A DNA stretch of 64,000 nt from Syngnathus acus (Eukaryota > Chordata > Actinopteri > Syngnathiformes > Syngnathidae). The notes below the pieces were generated by a model, which was not told the origin of the DNA, searched no databases, and was given only the letters and a program-made list of their open reading frames with translations. The position numbers and the translations under genes are program-made. Shown one piece after another: positions 27,267 to 38,194 of this stretch. Location of the stretch: positions 4,892,342 through 4,956,341 of the forward strand of contig NC_051090.1 in the NCBI RefSeq assembly GCF_901709675.1, written 5' to 3'. The stretch's first letter is position 1. The number at the start of each line of letters is the position of its first letter.

Positions 27267-30200
27267 ATGGTTAAATCGAACCTACAAACGATTTTGAATA
27301 GTCACTGCTTTGCTAGAAAAAAAGAGAGACACTTATCCAACATGCCCGTCATCGAACAGACCAGTAATAAACCGGAAAGTGAAAGGTATGTTTTTTGTTT
27401 TTTTTGTGCATGTCGTCAAAGTTAAGCTAACGGGGCCTGGCGAAATGACGCCGTCTATTTCCTGGAGTGGCGCCACTCTACATCACAAATGTTAAAGCTC
27501 TATTGTAAAGTCTGACATAGGTCAAATCAATCGATTAAAAATAACAAACTCTGCCCTCACTTTAAAATTTAAATGTCTCATTTGAATATGATTCCCTAAT
27601 GTGTTGACGTCAATGTCATGGCAATGCAAACAGCGTTAGCCTGTAGCTATAGCCTCAGTATGATTACGTCACAATACTGTTGTTTGGCCTTCTGTTATTC
27701 TGTTGATGTATTTTCATTTTGTTTATTAATTGTTCTGCCCGAGAAATATACAGACACGACTTGTATACAGACATGTTTCCCCCCCCCCACTGTGGTTAAT
27801 CCCCTACAATGACCTGCTTGCTTATTTTGTACAGTATTTTTCCATTTGCCATGGAAGCTCATTAGCACACATTAAATCGCCGCCAGGGATTGATTTAATC
27901 TCTTTTTCAGCAGGAAGTTGATATAAGTGCATATCAAGTATCTGATGTTCTTATTGTCTTGTCCACTCGGTGTCAGGTGTTTTTGTCGTCATCCCGTTTT
28001 TTTTAATTGACGTGGTGGGGGGGTGATTGGAAAAATTTTATACCCAGGTATAATTTGCATTGGTCTGATCGTGTCCATGGATGTTGTCTTTATGGTTTTC
28101 GCGTTGTTGTGAAAGACTCTTTGGAAATTTCCACTGCACTGCGACTGCTTGGGGGAGGAGGAAGAAGAAGGAGGGAGGGGGTGATTTAGTGATGTCATAT
28201 TAAAACATAGAGGCTTGTTATTCTTCTGTTGCACCCAGATCGTTTGTAAACACACCCTCATTTAATTCAGAGACTTGTGTGTCATGTTTTAACATGCAAA
28301 CTAGCATAATAAATGCAATGCAAAAAGTAGAATTCAATTGTGTGATTGGAAAATGAGACTTTTGTAGCAGTCTTGTATGATCTCAGAAGCTTAAGCTGTC
28401 TAAACACTGTAAAAATAAATAAATATATACATGCATTTAAAATAAACTTGTGAATCCGAATTGGAATCTTGGCCCTGACCTGTAAAGGTTGCCCTATAAC
28501 ATTCTTAACTGTTATACAAGTGTTCGTATCCTTTGCGGCAAGTAATTCTCATTTGGATTTCACACCTCCGCTCCACATATAGCGCCCCGGCGTCATTTAC
28601 GTAAGCGTGGACGAGACGCGGCGCTGCTTCTGTTCATCCGATAGCGTGCCAGCATTTAACAGCACACACGCATGCAGCGACACGCACAGTGCATTTGTAC
28701 TTGCGTGTCACAGCTCCAGGCAGAAACATGGCTGCCGTTTGTCCTCTGTCGCCATTAAGGCCAAGTTTGTGCCTCCACGAAAGCAGGCTAATGATTAAAC
28801 AAACAGCTGCTATTTGCTTGTGTCAGCAGTCAGATGATCATGTCCGCCATGCCAAAACACGCATTAAAAGGGTAAATTGTACTTGAAGGTCAATGGTAAA
28901 AAAAAAAAGTTTATTTTTATTGATTACTTTGCTGCCACACAATTGTAAATGCATTCATATTTTTTTTAAATGTACTTAAATATTTATTTATTTATCGGTC
29001 AATAAAATGACTGAATATACACAAAATATTGGACTAGAATATTACAAATGAAATCGTGTTAAAAATCCCAATCGTGCATAAAATCAATATTTTCATACAT
29101 ATAAATAAAAACATGCAATTTAATCAATACAATCCAAATAAAATGACTTTTTTTTTTAATTTTAGAAATATAAATACAATATAATACAACTTGAGCATGT
29201 TTTTGTGATGATTGTGCTAAAATGAGACGCTTAGTCAGAAGTTCCACAATGTGGTAACAAAAGCACTCCTTCCTTCCTGCCCGTCCAAAGTTCCTCATCA
29301 CACTCACGATATGGTCACTCATTAAAGTTTCTCGCCACCGATGAGTTACTAGGCAGTCGAATTGGCTGCCAAGTTGGTTCTTTAAATAAGGAGGAGCGTG
29401 TTGTCGGGAAACACAACCTCTGGAGAACTTGCCCAGCACGCATGGCTCCGTGTTCACACGCACTGGTGTTTTTCCACAGTATCTCCAATCCCAGGAGGTG
29501 CTCCCGCTGTTGCAGTAACCCGTGTCCGGGGCCTCTGTGGTGCTCCTGATGCCCCTCACCCACCCCTGAAGATCCCAGGTGGGCGAGGGAATGACCAGCG
29601 GGATCGCAATCTTTCAGCTAAGCTATTCTATTCCGTAAGTGCTTCTCGTGTTTTTTCTATCTCTGGTTCTCCCGCATTTAGAAATGTATCCACGTTTGTT
29701 GTGGTCTTTTTTCCCCCTCGCTCAGGATGCTCAGTTGCTGGTTCTCGAAGAGCCCGCCCCCGCCAACAGCAGAGTGCGCTTCCTGCTCTTTGAGCCGCGC
29801 TTTTCCGACGGCAAGAAGTGCGTTTGGAGGGCGGCGCTCAAAGCCGGCAACCTCTACATTGAAATCCCCCCGGGAGCTTTGCCCGAGGGCAGCAAAGACA
29901 GGTCAGTTGGAAAATTGGAAACCTCGCATGTTTGTCCCTGGCCTTTCTCCACACACTGATTCATTTTCTCAATTAATAATAAAATGTGTCTTTTTGAGAG
30001 ATGATGTCATTATGGCGCGTTTAACATTTGCACACCCAGTTTTGCTCTGGTGCTGGAGTTTGCCGAGGAGCAGCTGCAGGGCGAGCACGTGTTCATCTGT
30101 TTCCACAAGAGCCGTGACGATCGAGGTGAGGGATTAAGGCTTGTGGATTTCGCGCTGGACTCATGAGCTCATGTTTTGTTTTTGTTCTCCCTCCTCAGCA

Positions 30201-30332
30201 TCCCTGCTGCGCACATTCAGTTTCCTGGGCTTTGAGATTGTGAGACCGGGCCATCCCCTCGTCCCCGCCCGCCCCGACGCTTTCTTCATGGCTTACAGCA
30301 TCGAGCGAGACTCATCCTCTGATGACGACTAA
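27267..30332 (+). CDS. oaz1: Ornithine decarboxylase antizyme 1, with +1 programmed frameshift
   Basis: Antizyme binds ornithine decarboxylase, sends it to the proteasome without ubiquitin, and inhibits polyamine uptake. Exons: 27267-27385, 29480-29634, 29726-29901, 30040-30125, 30199-30332. The first frame begins [20 protein letters not shown], as in vertebrate OAZ1, and ends [13 protein letters not shown] at TGA 29547-29549. Skipping one base (T29547) gives [20 protein letters not shown] and the conserved ODC-binding part: [17 protein letters not shown]-type segment, [24 protein letters not shown] and [20 protein letters not shown]. The product has 222 residues. The end SSDDD is acidic. An ATTAAA at 30681 is a likely poly(A) signal. 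Met26 (MPVIEQ) could serve as a second start, as in other OAZ1 genes. A plain open-frame caller will split or miss this gene. Confidence 0.95.
27386..29479 (+). other. oaz1: oaz1 intron 1 (2.1 kb)
   Basis: The donor GAAAG|GTATGT and acceptor TTTTTCCACAG join AG to T and restore the serine codon before ISNPRRC. The intron is AT-rich with no coding sequence or RNA gene that I can support. Confidence 0.75.
29544..29549 (+). promoter_or_regulatory. oaz1: Antizyme +1 ribosomal frameshift site (UCC UGA)
   Basis: TCC at 29544-29546 is followed by the frame-0 stop TGA at 29547-29549, in the conserved context TGG TGC TCC TGA. High polyamine levels favour slippage to GAT at 29548. This is the known vertebrate antizyme slip site and here it is intact. 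Confidence 0.96.
29553..29605 (+). promoter_or_regulatory. oaz1: Frameshift-stimulating RNA pseudoknot of antizyme
   Basis: Stem 1 pairs 29553-29564 with 29578-29589: CCCACC with GGTGGG and CCCTC with GAGGG, with one A-C mismatch between them. Stem 2 pairs loop GATCCC (29571-29576) with GGGATC (29600-29605), closing an H-type pseudoknot that begins three bases after the stop codon. This matches the 3' stimulator known for vertebrate antizyme 1. Confidence 0.9.
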
Positions 30333-31754
30333 AAAAAAAAAAATGCAGTCGCTCACTTTCCTTTCTCATCCACTTCAACGTATCGTAATCAAAGAGTGCA
30401 TATAGGTCTCCTTTAGTACCCCCGTGTAACAGCGTTTTACTTTCTGTGACGTCTAGTGATGACTTCCTGCTCACCCCTTCATCATTACCATCCTCATCAT
30501 CCGCACAGGCTGATATTTATGATTAAATTTGAAACCACCGTACTCCTCCAGATAGATTGGTTATCATTGTAATTGTGAGTTGATTCTCCTGTTATTGATT
30601 GTGTTGTTTTCTATGTGTGCATGATTTTCATTTGATGCTCTGATTCACTTGATAGAAATCTGCATGTTGAAACTGAACCGATTAAAAGTGCTCACGTTAT
30701 ACTCACCCAAGTCTCTTTTTTTTTTTTTTTTAACGTTTGCAGCCTCAGTATACGACAGAGTGCCGCTGCTAACGGTGGGACGTTATCTCGATCTGTAAGT
30801 AGGAGGCGTAACAGCAAACTAAATCCACCTGCACGTAGCACGGCAGCCAACACGATAAGATATGGCACACAAACGGACATGTAATGCTGCTATTATATCA
30901 TCCTTCATGATTTGAATCATAATCTGGATTTATGAGCACTCCCACAATGAATAACGTGCAGTTATGAAATAGTAATACTATAGGTGGCCTTTGAAAAAAT
31001 GGCCTGCCAAAAATAAGACATTAAAAAACATTTAAATGTTTCAGAGAAATGACAAGCCCTGTGCAATTTCCTCTTTTTGATTTATTGTTTAAAACTAATA
31101 TATTGATAAATATTTTGGACTCGAATGTCACATATAAATGTGCGCAGATTGAAGTGAAGCCAGCTGCTCATTGCATGAAAAGAGAAATCCCTCCTTTGTC
31201 GCGAAACGACTGCGTCACGTACATAAACAAACAAACGTGGCGGTTGTTTATAAAGCCACTCATCTGGCCTGCTCTTGTCCTCGAGGCCTCCTTCAGACTC
31301 CTTGAGGCCCGGCGACAATGATGCCACGACAGCTGTGCGGCCGGCGCGGGAGCATCATTAGCGTCGGAGACCTTTCACTCCAGCCCTTCATATGTTAAAA
31401 CCCACGCAAGTAAACAGAGGGCGCAATTTGTCATTTAAAAGGTAAACGTGGGCGGGAGAAAATATTACCATTAAATACTCACCATCTCTCTAAAAATAAC
31501 CAACCATTAATGCTGAGATTACGTCATTGAACCTTAACGGCAACATTTTCCTAATGTATTAGGAATATTATTTTTAAATACACATCATGAGCTGAATGCT
31601 TGTCTTGTTTTCTTTCAATAGTGCACAATAACATTTGCCTGTCTCTCAGCATTCCAAATGTTTAAGTGACAAGTGAAGAGCTCAACAACAGTGCTGCTCA
31701 GATGATGCTGGTTTATTATTTTATTTGCCACAAGAATACCACCGGTGCAGTCAG
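30333..31754. other. oaz1 3'UTR and convergent interval to the C2CD4-like gene
   Basis: This stretch contains the oaz1 3'UTR to about 30700 (ATTAAA 30681-30686), a T tract at 30717-30732, and the 3' flank of the minus-strand gene. On the minus strand an AATAAA (reverse of TTTATT) lies at about 31711. I searched the minus strand below 31755 for a C2 domain and saw none. Confidence 0.55.
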
Positions 31755-32543
31755 TTAGTGGCAGAAGGGGATATGCTTCTTTATGGCCACACGGAGGCGC
31801 TGTTTGAGCTTGTCTTGTTTGTGTGAAGAGGCCGGAATCGAGTCAGTCCGCAAATCTGGCTTCATATCCGAGGCCGGGGTCTCCTTGTCTTTGTTGCCCC
31901 ACCGCATCCCGGCCTGGCAGAGAAGCTCCTCCTCGTTGGCCATCTGAGGGCTCTGGCTCAAGGTGATGAACCCGTACGGGGTGGTCACCTTAGTGAGGTG
32001 GGGCAGGGAGAGCGCCGCCCTACTGGCCGGGTCTAAGCAGTGCTGAGCCTCCGTGGGGCACCGAGGGTAGGACGCCTCTCTCTGCAGGCGGGTCCTTCTG
32101 TGCTGCAACGGAACGGAGTCGCATCTCTCGGCCTTGCGCACCGACAGCTCCAATCGAGACCCCGACGATGACGAAGACGCGGAGGACTCGGTCCACTCGA
32201 TGCCGGAACTCTGCGAGCCTTCCCAGCCTTCCTCGGGCTCTGTGTGAGTCTCCTGCATCCTGAGGCCGTTCTGCACCAGCAGGCTGGGGATGGTGAACTG
32301 CGGGATGCTGTCAGGGGTCAGGATGTTGGGGAAGATGTTCTCCCGGCTGGATCCCAAAGAGCAACCGAAGGATCTGGAGTGGCTCGTAGCCCAAAGGAGG
32401 GCACGCACGCCGGCGCTGCTATGCCTGCGCGACGCCGTGTAATCACCCGCCTCGACTTTGCTGCTGATGGCATCGATGCTGAACGTCCTCTTCACTGCGT
32501 CCCTCGCCATCTCTCTCAGGCTTTCTTTCCATTTCGCTGGCAC
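31755..32543 (-). CDS. C2CD4-family protein lacking the C2 domain
   Basis: This is a single-exon frame of 262 residues. It carries the two hallmark N-terminal motifs of C2CD4 proteins: NILTPDSIPQFTIPSLL, and ASRAALSLPHLTKVTTPYGF followed by ITLSQSPQ. A Ser-rich acidic linker (ESSASSSSSGS) sits between them. The family then normally has a C-terminal C2 domain; here the frame stops soon after, with a basic end (KLKQRLRVAIKKH). C2CD4 proteins are mainly nuclear, inflammation- or metabolism-linked factors. A TATATAAG box at 32559-32552 is only 16 bases upstream of the first ATG, so transcription should begin near 32529. Translation would then start at Met12 (ATG 32510-32508, MARDAVKRTF), giving 251 residues. 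It lies head-to-head with the next gene. Confidence 0.75.
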   Translation of the reverse strand: MPAKWKESLREMARDAVKRTFSIDAISSKVEAGDYTASRRHSSAGVRALLWATSHSRSFGCSLGSSRENIFPNILTPDSIPQFTIPSLLVQNGLRMQETHTEPEEGWEGSQSSGIEWTESSASSSSSGSRLELSVRKAERCDSVPLQHRRTRLQREASYPRCPTEAQHCLDPASRAALSLPHLTKVTTPYGFITLSQSPQMANEEELLCQAGMRWGNKDKETPASDMKPDLRTDSIPASSHKQDKLKQRLRVAIKKHIPFCH

Positions 32544-32551
32544 AGACCACT

Positions 32552-32559
32552 CTTATATA
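32552..32559 (-). promoter_or_regulatory. TATA box of the C2CD4-like gene
   Basis: TATATAAG reads on the minus strand in a GC-richer setting. The usual spacing of about 30 bases puts the transcription start inside the open frame, near 32529, which favours the internal Met12 start. Confidence 0.55.
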
Positions 32560-32819
32560 CTAGTCCCCCAGGCTTTTTTTATCGAACGCTTACGCAAATA
32601 TGACGAAAGACGTCAACGGAAATGGTCGCCAATTAGGGAGCCTGCTATCAACAAAGAAAGCTTTTCTCGAAAGCTCTTCATATGCTAATGAGGTTCATAA
32701 ATGGCTACAAGGATGAAGGATACTTTTTCTGTTTATTTTGAGGATCCAAGCATGAAACCTACCTATCTAAACATTTATCCATACATCTATCTATAAGTTT
32801 ATCTATACATAACTTTCTG

Positions 32820-32955
32820 TTGGCTTTAATTAAAATGGCGCCTTTAACGTCACCATTTCCTGATAGGCTGACTTACGTCACTGTAGTTAATTGATGCCTT
32901 GTGCCGATTGGCTAACTTTGATTACAACCTGTGCGCCTGTGCCCAGTGATTGGTT
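32820..32955 (+). promoter_or_regulatory. Promoter of the 196-residue gene: CRE-like and NF-Y boxes
   Basis: The segment contains ATGGCG near 32834, AACGTCACC near 32846, a CRE-like TTACGTCA at 32873-32880, and two NF-Y boxes (ATTGG) at 32907-32911 and 32949-32953, 42 bases apart. No TATA box is near the start. Such an arrangement is typical of TATA-less, broadly or maternally expressed genes. Function is inferred. Confidence 0.5.
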
Positions 32956-33056
32956 GAACGCAAAACTCCTGAGGGTACATCTGTGCGTACTTGTGAGCTT
33001 TGGAAAGTACGGAGGGTTTTTTCTTTTTCGGTCTTCAGCGCGTTTGGCCCGCTAGT

Positions 33057-34575
33057 ATGATGGCCGATGATTCCCGCAGTGACATAGTAGAGCTGGCCGA
33101 GAGTACCGAGGTAACGTAATGTTTCGTTTTTCTCCTGTTTGCTCCGCCGTTTTTGTGTGTGCTTGTTTTCCACTTGTTTATTCGTCTGGGCAGGGTTCTG
33201 TGGAGGTGAAGCGGTATGGGGTGCTTCGTTCCGTGCTGCGGGGGCTCTTCTGGCCCTTTGGCATCGTGGTACGTGCAGCCGAATAACCGATAATGGCATG
33301 GCATACTTTAACCCCCCGTTTGTTTTGTTTTTAGTTGCTTGAGCATTGTTACGTTTGCACGCACGTTTCCAATTTGCATTAAGATAGTATCCTGACGTTG
33401 CACAACCTCGCCCCGTTTTTTTTTTTTTTTTTCGAAGACGTCTTTTTTGTTTCCACTTCATGAGGTCTATGCAGACGAGGTTTCTTCATCACGACTTATC
33501 AAAGATTTTTCAACTTTCATCTTGCTTTCACTAAATTTGCCAACATCTCTTTTGTTTGTTGAATTATGGTAAAGCAACTTTTATTATTTATTTTCACTTG
33601 GCTTAATAAAACCATTGGAACATTTTATGAATTGTTTTAAAATCTGTGTCTTTGCAGGTCCATGCATATCATGGCTTTTGGTGGGTGCTGGGCTTCAGGC
33701 AACCCAAGCAGCAGCAGCAGGATTTAGCCAGTCTGCGTCCGTCCCGCAGCATTCGCAAGCGCCTTAACCCGCTCACACGGCTGCTGCTCAACATCTTGCC
33801 CCGCTGGCTGCATCGTGCACTGGGCTACCCTAAGTCCACTGATATTGGCTGCTCCCTTGCTCAAGGTATCTAAAAATATTCAGCTCAATCAGTGTAATTT
33901 CTAAAGGCAAAATGAGATTATGGCTCCAATTTTTAAAGTAAAAGCAATAGCTGGCTTGTTCCTGTTGAGTGGAAATTTCTAACCTGATGTTTTTCTTAGA
34001 TTTACCTGCCCACCAATTCACCCTCAGAATTGAGTAACTACAAATGATGTCTTAAGTGCACACTTAAAGAAAATGTGTGTAAATTGCAGATTTATTTGTG
34101 GATCTGAAAAGTAAAAATTGCAGATATACAGGGTAATTCAAGAAGCTTTGATTCTAAATAAGACTCATTCCTGACAGAAATAAAAGTCTCGCCCACAAAA
34201 CCTTGTGGGAAGGGCAGCAAGAGGAAACAGGATGACTTGGAGTATGAGAATGAGGAGGCCCACCACTGGGTGGACGCCCTCACGCATGAGCTTGTTGACG
34301 AAGACCCAGAGAACGATCCCGACTATGAGGTTAGTCTTTTTTGACGTTTGAATCATTTGGGTGATATACCGCCATTTTGGGTGGGGCCGTTTCGGAGATG
34401 AGGTTTGAGGTTTTGTCGCATAGTGTAAACGGCCGTTGATCAACATTGCTGTTGGTCGTTGACATTTCTCCAGCCTAGTTCTGTCGAGGCAGACAGTGAA
34501 GAGTTGTCCTCTCACAACAGCACGGAGAGCGACATTGAAGTGCATGACGATTTGGTCGTTATTGAAGATGTGTAA
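33057..34575 (+). CDS. Unassigned 196-residue acidic-tailed protein, 5 exons (possibly oogenesis-related 'org' type)
   Basis: Exons are 33057-33110, 33194-33268, 33658-33865, 34178-34329 and 34474-34575, with consistent phases and stop TAA at 34573. The protein opens MMADDSRSDIVELAESTEGS. A hydrophobic/aromatic block follows (GVLRSVLRGLFWPFGIVVHA, then YHGFWWVLGF), then a Gln run and a basic amphipathic block (SIRKRLNPLTRLLLNILPRW, LHRALGYPKSTDIG). The last 90 residues are strongly acidic, with repeated E/D and Ser (DEDPENDPDYE, DSEELSSHNS, DDLVVIEDV). I do not recognise the family with certainty. The aromatic block recalls the teleost oogenesis-related (Org) protein, but this is from memory and weak. 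An AATAAA at 34751-34756 follows. The CAG run encodes QQQQ. Conservation of frame across four introns makes it a real gene. Confidence 0.8.
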
Positions 34576-34750
34576 ACGGTGAGATCATTTGACATGTTGG
34601 TAACTTGAAGTAGAATACCACCCTAATGCTTTTTTTTTTTTTTTTCTTCCCTATTTTGAACTTTCAGGGTGTTCAGCAGCACTCGCCTTAATGGTTTCGC
34701 CCTGGCCCGCTTTAACATGTTTTGTATATTAGTGTCATTTTCTAAGTCAC

Positions 34751-34756
34751 AATAAA
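34751..34756 (+). terminator. Poly(A) signal of the 196-residue gene
   Basis: Canonical AATAAA lies 176 bases after the stop codon and is followed by a T-rich stretch, TTGGTTTTGTTTTC, about 20 bases on. Confidence 0.7.
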
Positions 34757-34961
34757 ACTTATTTGAATTTATCATTGGCTTGGTTTTGTTTTCTTTATTG
34801 TACCCCGAAATGGAAGGGTTGACGTTCTCCTAAAACATTGGCTGCAATGCCTGCTTCCACTTTAATCCATGAAGGTCGTAAGCTTGGCTGACATTTTCCT
34901 CATTCCTCATTTCATGAGCCGGTCCCATCTGTCCTGCAGGAACTGCTGTGTGCATGCTCCG

Positions 34962-34975
34962 CCACTAGATGGCAG
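34962..34975 (+). promoter_or_regulatory. CTCF-like core motif, forward orientation
   Basis: CCACTAGATGGCAG matches the core CCASYAGRKGGCRS at every position. It sits at the boundary between the gene cluster and the 28 kb lingo3 upstream region. Binding is inferred from the motif. Confidence 0.5.
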
Positions 34976-37900
34976 TGAACTCTTTAATTTATCCCAACAA
35001 ATGGTCGCCATGAGCATCTTTGAGTCTAGTTTACTGTCCATCTTGCACATGCAGTGTGATTTGAATAAAAAAACGTAGCTTTAAGTTGTATTTTACGGAA
35101 CTGATTTTTACCTCTTGGCTGTATTTTGACATTTAATGGAACTGATACCATACGGCTCTCCAATTGTCAACATATTCAGATGTACCTCTTGACCATCTGC
35201 GGTCTCCTGTGCCGAGCTGTATTTACAGTGAGTAGGTGGAAGGATCAGCATAAGGGCTCGGCGAACATCTTTACGTTGGAGGCAGCGTTACTATCTGTAC
35301 TGCAGATGAATCGTCATTCCAGAGTTTCTTCTGTACACTTGAGCTGTACCAGAGAGGTCGGAGGAAGCTTCCGAGCTGAGCCACTCTAATCCGGCATGCT
35401 TAATGGGGAACTCTACGCAGTATTTCAAGTTCCGCTATGCTTGGGAGTGTGACTAAGCTTAAGAAATTAGCAGCTCCTTAGCATCGTTTAACCTTGAGGT
35501 TTTTTTTTTTTTTAATGGGGGTGAGCCTAGATATTTATTTCTTAAATATACTTTTAGGCAAAACACTTTTTCTCCCGTCATCCTCCTATGGATTAATAAT
35601 CTGCACAACAGGAATCCCATAACCAATATATGTTCCAATACTAGTTATGGCTTACTGAAGTATATTTGCACCCAAGTTGAACTTAACCTCAGGCTATTGA
35701 AACCGGCAACTTTTTGACTCTTCAGTCTTCACAGATGTTTTCTTATTTTCTGAAGTTGAGGTTTAAAGGAAGCAGTCACCCTCCCCCGAGTGGCATAATG
35801 TAGTGTGTGCGGATCCAGCAAAGGCACAGAGTAACCTCTGGGGGCCTTCTGGAACTGTCAGAAGCCATTTCAAGGTTAGCCTGCTCCGTTGAGACACTCG
35901 CTGACCTCCATCTCTCCTGTTTGTAGCCAGCTGGAGGGCACTTTTTAACGCCAAACTTTTGTTGTTTTTCTTCCTAAGTCCTTTTTTTTAAACTGCAAGG
36001 TGACGACAGCGTCTGGTGGTGGGGCTGTAAATGGAACGCTTGGCCTCAGGTGAGCCATTAAGGAGAGCCAGTTTAGAGTTTGCCGTGTTTTGAAAAAGAC
36101 GCCGAGTGATTTGGTTAGGAGGTAGCGGGAATGCGGCACCTTGAGGAAAAAAAATTAATTCGCTCTTTCACTCTCACAGTATACGCGCAGTTGCACCACG
36201 AGATCTTTCTGCCAACCTGAATGAATGACGGCAGGTGCCGACTTTTAGCCCCAGGCTAATATCTGCAACATGTGGCACTTTCTCATCAGCCAGCTGAAGA
36301 ACCTGCCCCTGTACTAGTGCGCATGCACACGCACGCTTGACTTCACAGTCCGCCTACTCGAAGCTCGTTCAGCGTGTGTCCCTTTACCTCCAGCCTGATT
36401 ACCAGCTGGCCCTGCACATCCGGAGCATCCATCATTCTCTGGAGTAGGGGGGGAAAAAAGACATTTTAGTCTGTTTTGCTCTCTCCCATTGGAGTTGAGT
36501 CTATAAAGTTTAGCCCTACTGTGGTTTTTCGAGATTATTGTTTCCGTTTGTCCGTTGTTTTTTTCTAGTATTTGAGACAAGTGATGTACGATGGCAATGA
36601 CCGCTGGCTCCCTTCACGATAGTTTGCCAGATAGGAGGCAATTCTTCAAAAAGGGGCTTTAAAAACTGTTTAAGCATCATTTGAAGTTCATGGTCTTAAC
36701 TACAACAGCAACTTTTCACCAAATGACTTTCCTTTACTGATGTGTTAGCTTAATGCTAACACACAATGCAAAACACCACACTTTGGATTCACAGAAAGTG
36801 AGCAACTCTCGCAAACTGGTCGTTTTTATGCATGCCCTCACCCCTCCCACCGCAAATCTATTCGGGCGTTTATGATTCTATTCCGAGGCTGACCGTTAAC
36901 GACACGCCAGGGAGGCCGGGGAGGCGGCCGCGAACAAGGACATCGTGAGATTTTAAATGTTTATTTATAAGTGAGAAGCAACTTTTATTAGACGTGTTTG
37001 GACGATTTAAGGCCGTGCTGACAGCGGTTTAATAGAGCAATCTGCTCCACATGATTGATTAATCGTCTGTCTTGACATGAGGTGAAGCAGCATGTGGCTT
37101 CATTTAGCAAAAGGCTATTTTGCCCGCCTTGATCCAATTCTTTTGCAATACTCTTGGAAATATTAATAGTAAAGGAGAGCTAATCATGGATTTATTAAAA
37201 CATGCAAAATTGGACTCGCTGCTTTTGTTATTGTAATGTTTTAAACCCAGAGGAGACGGCTTGTTGCTGCAATTAAAGCCACCGCAAATGATAGAAGTAG
37301 GGCATTAAATGCAAACGCAAGGCAATAAAGGAAGAAAAGAATACATCAAATTGGGAGAGTCGCATAAAAGTAACGCCGATTAATAAACGATTCTCTGGTT
37401 ATCTCACTGTCTGAAATCTGAATCCGCGAATAGTCAAGCTTGTGAAAGTGGAGGTTCACCTCCACTTCCCGACCTTTATCATCCTCCTGAATCTTCATTG
37501 CTCAGCTCTTTTTCAGGCCAAACATTGACTCTATCGGCTGACTTAACACATTTGTTTGACCTGTTCCGAAAGCTCTCATCTTCTTTCAAGGATTGAACAA
37601 GGGAACAGGTAAGCTAGCCCTTGCATGATCCCCAGCGAAGTGCTGCTAAGCAACCAGTCTTTTTAGGATGGAGGCCTCATTTTAGTTTAGTTTAATATTT
37701 TTTGGGGGCTCAGACAGATTTGTATCTTTCATCTTGTTTCATCACATGACGCCCTCATTAGCATGCAGCAAATTACCTCTGCCAAGCAGGAAAGCGCAAA
37801 GGCGCCGTTGTTGTGATTGTCTTGTGTTTGCCAGATGAGGCAAAAGCTATTTTCACAATACTGACATTTTGTGGTGCCGCTCCGACGAAAAAGGTAGCGA

Positions 37901-38171
37901 GGCAAGAGAAATTTATTTGCTGTTTTCCGCGCCTTGCGAAAATTGCACGCTAAATCGACTCAGTTTGAAATGTTATTGCCTCACCCCGAGGAAGTGTTTC
38001 ATTGCTACCCAAAATCTTATTGTTGATGTTTTTTAATTTGATATCTCCTCTCTATATTTCCAAAGACATATGTTTTGTACTCTTCATCACAGCAGAATGT
38101 TTTTAGGGCAATTTGAGATGATTAGCCTCGTCCTAAAATCCTCCACAAGTTACCGCATCCGCCCTCTCGCT

Positions 38172-38194
38172 CTAATTATCAGCTGTCTAATTAG
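38172..38194. promoter_or_regulatory. Composite homeodomain/E-box element
   Basis: CTAATTA, then CAGCTG, then CTAATTAG lie within 23 bases: two homeodomain core sites flanking a palindromic E-box. Such packing is unusual by chance and resembles neural enhancer cores. Enhancer activity is an inference. Confidence 0.3.

Noticed and set aside
29398-29793. 131-codon frame covering the antizyme second exon as an independent gene
   Set aside because: It is the +1 frame of oaz1 read without the frameshift and runs through an intron donor.
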